In this document: one piece after another, positions 23,274-31,945 of the stretch
How positions within the stretch are numbered: position 1 is the first letter of the stretch
Layout: each line of letters starts with the position of its first letter
Assembly: GCA_943704415.1 (NCBI GenBank)
Contig: CALSCO010000855.1
Location: 1-36,550, forward strand
Reading direction: 5' to 3'
DNA length: 36,550 nucleotides
Source of the DNA: Parvularia atlantis
Taxonomy: Eukaryota > Opisthokonta > Rotosphaerida
Notes under the pieces: generated by a model
The model's database searches: none
The model's input: the letters and a program-made list of their open reading frames with translations, nothing else
What the model was told of the DNA's origin: nothing
Position numbers and translations under genes: made by a program

Positions 23274-23354
23274 TGGCTTGCGCACGATGCCGAAGGTGAC
23301 CTTGCGCACAAAGCCCTTTGTCGTGGCGCTGGCCAAGCCCGCCGCGACCTTGGC

Positions 23355-24812
23355 CTACACCTTGGCGAGCTTGGCGAGCTTCGCGCCGTTGCCGCCGTTG
23401 GTGCCGTTGGAGCCGTTGGTGCTGGCGTGTGCGGCTGCCAGTCTGGCTGGCTGGGCCGGCGCAGGCGCATCGTGTTGATGTGTCGCGGCCCGGTTCTGGT
23501 GTCGCTTGCCCTTGACGTGCTCGTTGAGCTGTCCAACAGAGACAGCCGTCTGGCAGACCGGGCACATGACGACACCGCTGCTCGTGCCAGCGCTGCTGCT
23601 CGTGCTGACGCTGACGCTGCCCGTGCTGCCCGTGCTGCTGGTGCTACTAGTGCTGTTACGGCGGGCGCTCGTCGCGGCATGCTCGCGCCGCCGGCGCTGG
23701 TGCGGCTTGTGCTGCTCTGCTGGCCTCGCCGGCTCGAGCGTCGACGGCATGGTGCTGTAGTGCACCGGAGGCCGCAAGCCGTGCGGTGCGTGCCCGTAGT
23801 CGACCTGCTCGGGCCGGTCGTAGCCGCCGTAGAGCGGCGGGACGTGCCGCTGGTCGGGCGGGCCGTGCTGCGCGTAGTACGGCTCGGGCCAGCCAGCGGG
23901 GGCGTGCCAGGCGGGCGGCGCGTAGCCGAGCTGCTCCAGGCGGCTCGGATGGATGTGACCGTGCCGGTCGGGCGACGGGTAGGCTGGCTGCCCGTGCGTG
24001 TGCTCGTGCGGTACGAAGCCGTGCTCATGCGGTGCATAGCCGTGCTCGTGCCCGTGCTCGTGCAGCGTGTAGCCGTGCCCGTATGGTGCGTAGCCGTAGC
24101 CCGGGTCCGCGTGCCACGCCTCGCCGTAGTGCTGCTGCTGCGGCGGCGGCGCGTACCCGTACATCGGTGGCGCGTGGCGAGCCTGCGACCACGGCGGCGG
24201 CGCATGGCCGTGCCTGGTCGCGTTCGCAAACGCCCGCGCAGACGGCGGCGGCGGTGGCGGCAGCGGCGGCGCGGCATAGCCCATGTTTGCGAGCCGGCTC
24301 GGGTGGATAAAGCCGTGGCGGTCCGGCGACGGCGCAGGCCCCGGCCCTGCGTGCTGCTCGCGCTGCTGCTCACGCCGCTTGGCCATGCGTTCCAGCTCGC
24401 GGTGGTGCACCGTCACGTCGAGGCCGGCGCGCGTCCCGACGAGGTACTCGCGCAGCAGCTCCACGAACGAGACCGAGCGGTGCATGCCGCTCTTGCACCC
24501 GACAAACACGTGCGCCTCGGTCGCGTACGAGCCGCGCAAGCCGTCCAGCAGCGCGTTGACGCGCGCGCACAGCTCGTCGAACCGCGCGCGCGCCTGCGGC
24601 ACGTCCATGAGCGCCGCGCGCAGGCGCTGGTCCAGGCCGGTGATGAACTTCTGGCTGCGCAGGAACTCGCGCGGGTGCGGCACGTCGCGCACGTCCAGCA
24701 CGAGCGTCGCAGGCGCATGCTGCGCCTGCTCGGCCACGGCGCGGCTCTCCGGGTGCTTGAGGCCGAGCGTGGCGAGGTGCACGCGCAGCTGCGGCCACGC
24801 GGCGGGCTCCAT
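23355..24812 (-). CDS. RapZ C-terminal-domain protein with a C2H2 zinc finger
   Basis: A single uninterrupted reading frame of about 485 codons, the only intronless gene here. Residues 1-140 match the RapZ C-terminal domain: [45 protein letters not shown] (the GCxxGxHRSV signature) and [13 protein letters not shown]. In bacterial RapZ this domain binds small RNA and glucosamine-6-phosphate; the kinase-like half is missing. The middle is His/Tyr/Gly/Pro-rich, with two copies of SPDRHGxIHPSRLxxxGYA (near 24300-24340 and 23940-23985) and an HEHGHEHG tract. A Ser/Thr run precedes a matrin/U1-type zinc finger, [20 protein letters not shown] followed by RH. The frame ends at TAG 23355. A role in RNA binding is inferred, not shown. 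It lies 40 bp head-to-head from UROD. Confidence 0.82.
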   Translation of the reverse strand: MEPAAWPQLRVHLATLGLKHPESRAVAEQAQHAPATLVLDVRDVPHPREFLRSQKFITGLDQRLRAALMDVPQARARFDELCARVNALLDGLRGSYATEAHVFVGCKSGMHRSVSFVELLREYLVGTRAGLDVTVHHRELERMAKRREQQREQHAGPGPAPSPDRHGFIHPSRLANMGYAAPPLPPPPPPSARAFANATRHGHAPPPWSQARHAPPMYGYAPPPQQQHYGEAWHADPGYGYAPYGHGYTLHEHGHEHGYAPHEHGFVPHEHTHGQPAYPSPDRHGHIHPSRLEQLGYAPPAWHAPAGWPEPYYAQHGPPDQRHVPPLYGGYDRPEQVDYGHAPHGLRPPVHYSTMPSTLEPARPAEQHKPHQRRRREHAATSARRNSTSSTSSTGSTGSVSVSTSSSAGTSSGVVMCPVCQTAVSVGQLNEHVKGKRHQNRAATHQHDAPAPAQPARLAAAHASTNGSNGTNGGNGAKLAKLAKV

Positions 24813-24852
24813 CCGCCGAAGCGCGCTGTGAGCAGCCGGTACGACGCAGATA

Positions 24853-26333
24853 ATGTTCCCGCCGCTGTTGAACAACATCGTGCTGCGCGCGGCCCGGCGC
24901 GAGCCGACCGAGCGCGTGCCCGTGTGGATCATGCGCCAGGCCGGGCGCTACCTGCCCGAGTTCCTCGACGTGCGCAAGACCGCCGACTTCTTCACGATGT
25001 GCCGCACGCCCGCCCTCGCTGCCGAGGTCACGCTGCAGCCCGTGCGCCGCTTCGCGCTCGACGCCGCGATCATCTTCAGCGACATCCTCGTCGTGCCGCA
25101 GGCGCTCGGGATGGAGGCGCGCGTGGCCGCACGCTGCGCCCGCCCCCGATCGGCTCATGCCCGCGCCCGATGCAGGTCCAGATGCTGCCCGGCTCGGGGC
25201 CGCACTTCCCGGCGCCCCTGCGCGGCCCAGAGGACATCGACCGCCTCAATGCGGCCGTGGACGTCGACCGCGAGCTCGGCTACGTGTTCGAGGTGCGACG
25301 GCGCACGGCCTGCACCGGGCGTCGCTGCAGCCCATCGGCGGTCCCGCAGGCGATCACGCTCACGCGGCACATGCTCGAGGGCCGCGTGCCGCTCCTCGGC
25401 TTCTGCGGCGCGCCCTGGACGCTGATGGCGTACATGATTGAGGGCGGCGGCAGCAAGTCGTTCAGCAAGTGTGCGTGCGCGTGGCCTGCATGTGTGCGCG
25501 GCTGAGCCGCCGCCGCAGCCAAGGCGTGGCTCTACCGCGAGAAGGCCGCCAGCCACCGCCTGCTCTCGATGCTGACCGACGTGTCCGTCCGGTACCTGGT
25601 CGGGCAGGTCCGGGCCGGGGCGCAGGTGCGTGCGCGCACACATATACACGCGCGCACGCACGCAAGCACCGACCGGCTGCTGCAGATGCTGCAGGTGTTT
25701 GACTCGCACGCGGGCGAGCTCGCACCGGACATCTTTGACGAATTTGTGCTGCCGTACCTGCGCCGCATCAGCCGCGAGGTGACGGCCGGTGTGCGCGCCG
25801 CCGGCCTGGACCCCGTGCCGCTGGTGGTGTTTGCCAAGGGTTCGTGCGGTGGCCGTGTGCACAGCACGCGCATGCAGCTGAACGGCGGCCTGTCAGGCGC
25901 GCACTACGCGCTCGAGCAGCTGGCCGACAGCGGCTACGACGTCGTGGGGCTTGACTGGACAATCCCGCCGCGGATCGCGCTCGCGCAGGTGCGCGCGTCC
26001 GTTGCCGCGTCGATCAAGCGCGCCGACTGACACGACGCGCGACGGCAACCGCAGACGGGCGGCAAGGTTGCGCTGCAGGGCAACCTCGACCCGTGCGTGC
26101 TGTACGCCTCGGAAGACGAGGTGCGGCGGCAAGTGCGGCGGTTGCTGAGCGAGTGCGCCTCGCGCCCGCGTGCGCAGCGTGCACAACGTGACGCGCGGCG
26201 CAGGAGCTGCACGCACGGCTGGATTGCCAACCTCGGCCACGGTATGAACCCGGACCACGACCCGGCCATGGTTGCGGTCTACCTCAAGGCCGTGGCCGAC
26301 ATCAGCACCGAGCTGAACGCGGCTGTGGTGTGA
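24853..26333 (+). CDS. UROD: uroporphyrinogen decarboxylase
   Basis: Decarboxylates uroporphyrinogen III to coproporphyrinogen III in haem synthesis. Near-complete family match: [16 protein letters not shown] with the two substrate Arg, [18 protein letters not shown] with the catalytic Asp, [19 protein letters not shown] with the active-site Tyr, [45 protein letters not shown] and [11 protein letters not shown] with the conserved His. The protein starts [14 protein letters not shown], with no targeting extension, as in the cytosolic enzyme of animals and fungi. About seven introns; that at 25117-25175 has a GC donor. It ends LNAAVV, 40 bp from the convergent STE24 stop. Confidence 0.96.
25117..25175 (+). 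other. GC-AG intron in UROD
   Basis: Human UROD reads ALGMEVTMVPG; here ALGME/VQMLPG is obtained only with a donor GCGCGC after GAG. A GT donor six bases later keeps frame but inserts Ala-Arg. CTCAT and GATGCAG close the intron. Confidence 0.72.
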
Positions 26334-26373
26334 CACTTTTGTTGCAAGCAAGAAGAAACGGCAACGTGAGCGC

Positions 26374-28153
26374 TCAGCTGGTTTTGGCGTCGCCGATCGC
26401 GCGAAGCCGCTCGACGAGGGGCGGGTGCGAGTGGTGGTAGGTGCTGTACCACTTGTCCGGGTTCTGCACGGCCCGTATTCAGCGCGTGATGCATGCACAT
26501 GCACGCAGCGCGCACGCACCATGTTGCCCAGGTTCTCGATGTGCAGCTTGATCAGCCCCGAGCGCAGCGGCGCGGCGTACCCGAGCCTGCACGCAAACTG
26601 CGTGCGCCCATCAGCGGCGTGGTCGCGGCCATGGCGCGGCAGGCGCGCGCGCACCGCGTCGGCCTGGAACTCAAACGTGCGGCTGAGGATGTTCATCGCG
26701 AACGAGAGCACGTGCCCGATCGGGCTGCGGCGACGTGCCGTGAGCCGAACCGGCCGCGCGCACAACGGATGGGGGCCGCACCTGTACACGAGCGAGAACA
26801 GGAGCAGACCAATCACCGCCGGGTGCTCGCCCGCGAAGCCAAAGCTCTCGTACAGGTCGCCATCGTTGAGGAAGCGGCCGAAGATCCACAGCATCACAAA
26901 CAGATTTGAGAGGCTGCGCGTCGTCGTGCGGGTGCACGCGTCTCAGACCGCTGCGCCACGGCACGGCACGGCCGGCGCACCTGATGACCACGTTCTTGAC
27001 GACGTGGTTGAGCGCCCAGTGGCCGAGCTCGTGTGCCAGGACCGACACAACTTCCTCCTCGTCCATCTGCTTGAGCAGCGTGTCAAACAGGACGATGCGC
27101 TTGTTGTTGAAGAAGCCGTAGTAGTATGCTGGCGGGCTTGCGTCGCTTAGCCGCCGGCGCGAAACGCCCGCCTGGCCGCACGCACCGTTCGAGTGCGAAC
27201 TCCGCCGCGACCCGTCAATCAGGTACAGCTGACGGAGCGGGAAGGCGAGCCGCGCCGCAAGCGCCTCGATCTTGGCCTTGAGCGGCGAGTCTGGCAAGGG
27301 CTCGACCTGCGCGGGGTGCCTTCAGACGGGCAGGCCGCGTGCGCCGCGTGCGACTGCGCGCCTTGTTGAACAGCGGCTGGATCAGGTTCGGGTACAGCGC
27401 GAGCATGACCAGCTGGACAACGGCCATGAAGACCCAGACGTAGAGGTAGAACAGCTCGCCGCCCCATCGGATCAGGTACAGGGTCGCTGCGCGCGCGCTC
27501 AGCACGCCTCCGGCGACGGGTGCCCGGCGACGACGCACCCGCCAGCACAGGGCCGCCGATGACCACCGTCAGCGCGCACGTCTTGAGCAGGTCGGACGCG
27601 TACAGCGCGAGCGTCTGCTTGTTGAACCCGTGCTGCGTCGGCGGCCCATCAGCGCGTCAGTCCGGCGGCCGGCCTTGTGCCGTGCCTTCTGCTCGATCAC
27701 GAACGTCGACCACAGGCTGAAGGGCAGGTCAAACACGAGCTCGGCGAGCCAGTACACGAGCATGAAGACGAGCGAGCGCACGATCTGCGGCGGCCCGGCC
27801 GATCAGCGGACAGCCGCATCGTCGGCCGCAGAAGCCGCGCGCGCCTCGCTGCTGCTCTCGAGGCCGATGCGCTCGAGCATCGCGCCCGACAGCGCCCACA
27901 GCGCCGGGAAGGCGCCGAGCCAGAGCATGGCCAGGCCCTTGGTCTCGTTCACGGCCGAGCTGACGAGGCCAAAGGTCGACTTGTCGAGCGCGTACGCCTG
28001 CGCCTTGACGAAGCGCTCATCGTCGACGATGCCGTCGAGCTCGACCGGGCGGCGCTTCTCCTGCGCCTTGCGGTGCTGTCGCACGTCCAGCCACGTCTCG
28101 AGCACGTACACGCCGACGAAGAACGCCGTGCACAGCTGGAGGTAAGGGATCAT
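26374..28153 (-). CDS. STE24: CAAX prenyl protease STE24
   Basis: Multi-pass zinc metalloprotease of the ER and nuclear envelope (M48 family) that trims prenylated CAAX proteins. The N terminus MIPYLQLCTAFFVGVYVLE is the first membrane helix. KAQAYALDKSTFGLVSSAVNE, LPFSLWSTFVIEQK, GGELFYLYVWVFMAVVQLV and YPNLIQPLFNK follow the family. SRRSSHSN and YYYGFFNNKRIVLFDTLLKQ precede the zinc-binding VLAHELGHWALNH (about 27040-27005). SRTFEFQADA supplies the third ligand Glu, and NPDKWYSTYHHSHPPLVERL lies near the end. It stops at GDAKTS. About nine introns; 27307-27361 has a GC donor. Confidence 0.95.
27307..27361 (-). other. GC-AG intron in STE24
   Basis: The join QPLFNK/VEPLPDSPLKAKI (human LFDKFTPLPEGKLK) is phase 0 with donor GCGCGC after AAG and acceptor GCGCAG. 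The nearby GT is out of phase. Confidence 0.82.
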
Positions 28154-28172
28154 CGTGCAGTGGCCGTTACAA

Positions 28173-29041
28173 ATGTCGCCGCGCACGTCTGCCCGCGCTG
28201 CTGCAGTCAAGGCGTCGACCGCGCCGTCTGCCACGCCCACCAAGCCGGCCTCGGCGAGCCGCGCGGGCAAGAAGCCGGCCACTGCTGCAGCAAAAGCCGC
28301 GCCGGCGAAGAAGGGCGCTGCTGCACCCAAGGCCGCGCCGAAGAAGGCCGCTGCTGTGCCGAAGAAGGCTGCTGCTGTGCCGAAGAAGGGCGCTGCTGCT
28401 GTGCCGAAGAAGGCGACCGCGCCCAAGAAGGCCGCTGCTGCGCCCAAGAAGGCCGCCAAGAAGCCCGCCAAGCCCGCCGCCGCCGCCGCCGCCAAGAAGC
28501 CCGCCAAACCCAAGGCCGCACCGAAGCCCAAGGCCGCGCCGGCAGCGAGCCCGAAGGCCGCCGAGCTCGCCAAGAACCGCGACCTGGCTGCGGCGATGAC
28601 GCAGCAGCAGCTGGTGGTGCGTGCCAACACCGCCTGTCCGGTCGTGCACGTGCGCTCATCGATGCGCAACGCCAGGCGCAGCTCCGCGCCAACAACATGC
28701 TCGTCGGTGGGAAGAAGAACGAGCTGGTGGCGCGCGTGGCCGAGGCGATGACGAACGGCGCCGTGCCCAAGTGCGCTCACATCGCCGCCGCAACCTCGCG
28801 CACGCCGCTCACGCACGCGCACATGCCAGGTGCAATGTGTGCTACGGCGGCTTCCTGCACGTCAGCAGCGACGGCTTGTACGCCTCGTGCCGGGGGTTCT
28901 ACGACGAGGTGACGCCGCGTCGCGCCCGGCGACGTGCATCGCGGTGCTTAGTCGCACAAGCGCGCACAGGACCACATGGTCTTCTGCCGCAACACCGTCT
29001 CGCCCGTGCCGCGCGTGCCCTGGCGGCCCGTCGCTGCGTGA
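28173..29041 (+). CDS. PADR1 zinc-domain protein with histone-H1-like Ala/Lys/Pro tail
   Basis: The N-terminal 130 or so residues are tandem Ala-Lys-Pro repeats such as KKAAAVPKKAAAVPKKGAAA, as in linker histone tails. The next exons read MTQQQL / AQLRANNMLVGGKKNEL, VARVAEAMTNGAVPK and CNVCYGGFLHVSSDGLYASC. The end is RGFYDE / DHMVFCRNTVSPVPRVPWRP. This is the PADR1 (third zinc) domain of PARP-1: a small helical part, then four Cys (CxxC, C, C) and a VPRxPW-like tail. The PARP catalytic, WGR and BRCT domains are absent; the protein stops right after (VAA-TGA). Three introns are seen. A nuclear, DNA- or chromatin-binding role is inferred. Its ATG is 19 bp from the STE24 ATG on the other strand. 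Confidence 0.75.
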
Positions 29042-29100
29042 CAAGTCTGCCGCGCTCCCTCACACACACATTTTTTTTGCTTGTCTCCTCCTTGCTCTCG

Positions 29101-30082
29101 ATGACAAATGCGCGCGCCTGGCGCAAGCGGCAGGCGCTGCTGAGCCACGACGATGTGCGGCAAAGGCACGGCGCACGCGAGGGTGCTCGCAGATGCGCGC
29201 AGCGTGGGTGCTGACCGCGCGCGCCAGGTTGCGCGACCGATGTCTCGCCAGGATACGCGCGGCGCGTGTCGCGCAGCACGACGCCGCGCGCGGGCTCTCG
29301 CCGATCAGCGGCAGCACCGTGCACCGCATCACGACCGAGGAGCTCATGGCGTGGGACGCGGAGGCGGACGGCGAGGCGGACACGAACGCCGATGGCATGA
29401 ACGTCGACGGCATGAACGACGACGACGGGCTCGATGCCGTCGTCCTGGTCGACAGTTCGGGCAGCATGTCGCGCGAGGACTTTGAGCGCGCCACCTGGCT
29501 TGCGTGGCAGCTGCAGCTGGAGAGCGAGATCGAGGCCGAGCTGCGCGCGGAGGGTGCGTGGCGTGGCGCGTACGCTCGGCGAACGCCTGATGTGGCAGGC
29601 ACAGAGGACGAGCTGCTGCGTCAGATGCTCGAGTACGAGCAGCGCGAGCTCGACAACACCGTGCAGACGCATCTGGGTGGCGACAGCGACGACGTCGTCG
29701 TATGCCCGTTGTGCATGCGGCGCGTCGTCGGCATGACGCCCAGCCGCACGCTGCTGTGCCCCTGCGGCTTCCGGCTTCCGCTACGTGTGCGCCGCGCACC
29801 TCTGTCCGCTGCGCCGTGCCGCTCACATGCGGGCCGCCCACCGCTAGCACGCCGACTGGACGATGGCCATGGTCCGCAGACAGATCGAGGGCGTCGCAAG
29901 GGACCACAGGTGCGCTTACAACCACCACCGCGGCGGTCTCTCTGACGTTGCGCCGCGCACGCAGTGAGCATTGCGCCGCGCTGCCGACCTTTGCCGTTGC
30001 TGAAGAGGGGCGCGACAGCAGCCTGTGGCACTTCCTGACGCTGCACTGCGATGCGTGCGGCTCGCATGCCCTTGTACTATAG
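29101..30082 (+). CDS. RPAIN: RPA-interacting protein (RPAIN/RIP)
   Basis: Nuclear-import adaptor for replication protein A. Family features are RLRDRCLARIRAARVAQ near the N terminus, the acidic TEELMAWDAEADGEAD segment, ELLRQMLEYEQRELDN, and the C-terminal zinc module: VVCPLCMRRVVGMT, LLCPCGFRL, then across introns HSEHCAALPTFAV and LWHFLTLHCDACGSHALVL. It ends in TAG. The start is unsure: ATG at 29101 (MTNARAWRKRQALLSHDDV) fits the spacing but its exon does not splice in phase with the next by the usual signals, while ATG at 29193 reads straight into LRDRC. Its stop is 4 bp from the COQ2 stop on the other strand. Confidence 0.8.
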
Positions 30083-30086
30083 TGCA

Positions 30087-31539
30087 TTACAGCGCAACGC
30101 TCTGAATGTGCTCGGCCACGGCGACGAGCGCGCCGGCGGGCGCAGTCATGGACGACGCGACGATGCCAGCGAGCACGAGCAGGCCGTAGTCGCGGTTCGA
30201 GCGGAACTTGGCCATGCAGTCGTCCCTGCCCGCGCGCACACAGGCGTCAGCGCCCATTCGAGCACGCGCGCGCAGACGCACCGGTCGTCCAGGCGCACCG
30301 TGCGTATCTGCCACAGCAGGTGGGCGTAGCCCGCCGCTACGCCGGCGTAGAACGGCAGCGTCTGCGCGTTCGGGCGCGTGTCTGAGCGCGACGTGCCCCG
30401 TGCGGGCGAGCGAGCGACCGTGCACCATGCCTGCCTGTGCGCCCGCGACCGCCAGCAGCACCGTTTGCGCGCTCGCAAAGCCCGTCAGCCACGGCCGCGT
30501 GTGCGCGCCGAAGCGCAGCGCCGTCGACTTGACGCCGATCTTGACGTCGTCGGCCTTGTCCTGGTGCGCGTAGATGGTGTCGTACACGAGCGTCCAGCAC
30601 ACGCCCGACGCGTACAGCGGCAGGACCACGCCCCAGTCGCACGTGCCGTGCACCGCGGCCCAGCCGAGCAGCGCGCCCCAGTTGAACGTGAGGCCTGGAC
30701 AGCGCCGGCTCAGCTCACACACGCGCACGCGCGCCGCAGCGCACCCAGGAACGCCTGCGGCCAGTACGTCACGCGCTTCATGAGCGGGTAGGTCACAACG
30801 AGCGCGAGCGACGACGCGCCGAGGGCGATGCTGGGTGGGCGTCAGCGACCGCTTACAGAGTAGAGAGCAGGCAGGCTCGGCGCACCTGTACCAGTTGAGC
30901 GTGGTCAGCACCGCGAGCCCAACCGACAGCTGCGCGCCCAGGAAGATGATCGCCTGCGTCGGCGTGATGGTGCCGGCCGCCAGCGGCCGCGTCTTGGTGC
31001 GCTCGACCTGGCGCACACGGCCGATCAGCACAACTCGGTGGCACACGGGCGACACTGCGCGCCTTGGTATCAAAGTCGCGGTCCCACAGGTCGTTGACCG
31101 TGCAGCCGGCGCCGCGCATGACGACCGCCCCGACCGCGAATGTCCTGGGCAGCGCCGTCAGCTTGCTTGCAGTTAGCGCGCCCACCGATCGCGTCGTCGG
31201 CGCACGCGAGCAGCTGCATGCTCGGCGGCCCCGGATGCCCCGCCAGCGCGATGCTCCATGCGCCCGGCAGGTACAGTAGCCACGTGCCTGCGCCGCCGCG
31301 CGCGGGTCAACGCGATGCGGGCGCACCGGGACGCGCGGCACTGCACCGATCGGCTTGTCGAGGCGCACCAGCTCAAGGTACGGCCACGCGGCGCGCGCCA
31401 CGGCGCCGAACCACCGCGGGCGTGCTGCGGGGCGCTCTGGTGGCGGCGGCGGGGCGGCCGGCGGCGGAGCGGCCGTGGCCAGCGCCCGCGCCAGCAGCGT
31501 GACGCTGCGGCTGCGGATTGATCGGCCGGCGCACAGCAT
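30087..31539 (-). CDS. COQ2: 4-hydroxybenzoate polyprenyltransferase COQ2
   Basis: Inner-mitochondrial-membrane enzyme that prenylates 4-hydroxybenzoate in ubiquinone synthesis. The N terminus ([20 protein letters not shown]) is a basic mitochondrial presequence, followed by a Pro-rich run. [16 protein letters not shown] begins the family domain. The first Asp-rich motif is [14 protein letters not shown] joined to [14 protein letters not shown]; the second is [21 protein letters not shown]. Hydrophobic segments such as [21 protein letters not shown] and LLGWAAVHG are membrane helices. It ends HIQSVAL-TAA. About seven introns; 31008-31062 has a GC donor. The start codon is 13 bp from that of the divergent small membrane protein. 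Confidence 0.95.
31008..31062 (-). other. GC-AG intron in COQ2
   Basis: The catalytic Asp-rich motif WDRDFDTK must join [10 protein letters not shown] (human DYDKKVTRTANRPIA). Only a donor GCGCGC after AAG and acceptor CGCCAG achieve it. Confidence 0.85.
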
Positions 31540-31552
31540 TTTCAGCCTAAAG

Positions 31553-31894
31553 ATGTCGCGCTCGGTCTCGCGCGCCTGGAACAACATCAGCTACGGGATC
31601 CTCGTCGTCGGCTGTGTGGCCACATTCGGCATGCTCGGGCTGTACTCGTACGCGCGCGCAAATGGGCTGATCGGTGCGCCTGTGCGCGCGCGGCCACGGG
31701 CACGGCGAGGCCTCACGCGCGTCTCGTCGCGCATCGTGTGCCCAGAGTCGCGCACGGAGAAGCTCGCGCGCCGCCAGAGCGAGAGCCCGCTCTTCCAACA
31801 GATGCTCGCCATGCGCGAAGAAGCGCGCGCGTTCGAAGAGGCCAAGCGGAGCGCGCGCGCCGCCCCCGCCGCGAAGCCCGCCGGCCCGTCGTGA
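31553..31894 (+). CDS. small single-pass membrane protein of unknown function
   Basis: Two exons, with an intron of about 70 bases near 31673-31740, give about 90 residues. It starts MSRSVSRAWNNISYG, has one hydrophobic helix (ILVVGCVATFGMLGLYSYA), then a charged helix ESRTEKLARRQ, SPLFQQMLAMREEARAFEEA, and an Ala/Pro/Lys tail ending KPAGPS. The short basic N terminus and single helix resemble small respiratory-complex or assembly factors of the mitochondrial inner membrane, but no family is recognised. Pairing with COQ2 across a 13 bp spacer is consistent with, but does not prove, a mitochondrial role. Confidence 0.7.
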   Translation: MSRSVSRAWNNISYGILVVGCVATFGMLGLYSYARANGLIGAPVRARPRARRGLTRVSSRIVCPESRTEKLARRQSESPLFQQMLAMREEARAFEEAKRSARAAPAAKPAGPS

Positions 31895-31945
31895 TACGCG
31901 CTTCTCCTCAGGCTCCTGTACACACATTGCACGCCCTGCCCCCGC

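Noticed and set aside
23355-23357. TAG reassigned to an amino acid in this organism
   Set aside because: RPAIN ends properly at TAG (30080-30082) right after its conserved C-terminal CDACGSHALVL, so TAG is a working stop codon.
18159-24812. Bacterial contamination for the bacterial-affinity genes
   Set aside because: Three of the four have several introns with the same donor, branch and acceptor pattern as the housekeeping genes, and all are flanked within tens of bases by eukaryotic genes.
28155-28172. Start of the PADR1 gene at 28155
   Set aside because: The codon there is GTG; the first ATG in frame is 28173.
28167-28649. Antisense Leu/Gly/Arg-rich frame opposite the Ala/Lys/Pro repeats
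   Set aside because: It is the mirror of repetitive GC-rich codons and shows no domain or independent splice pattern.
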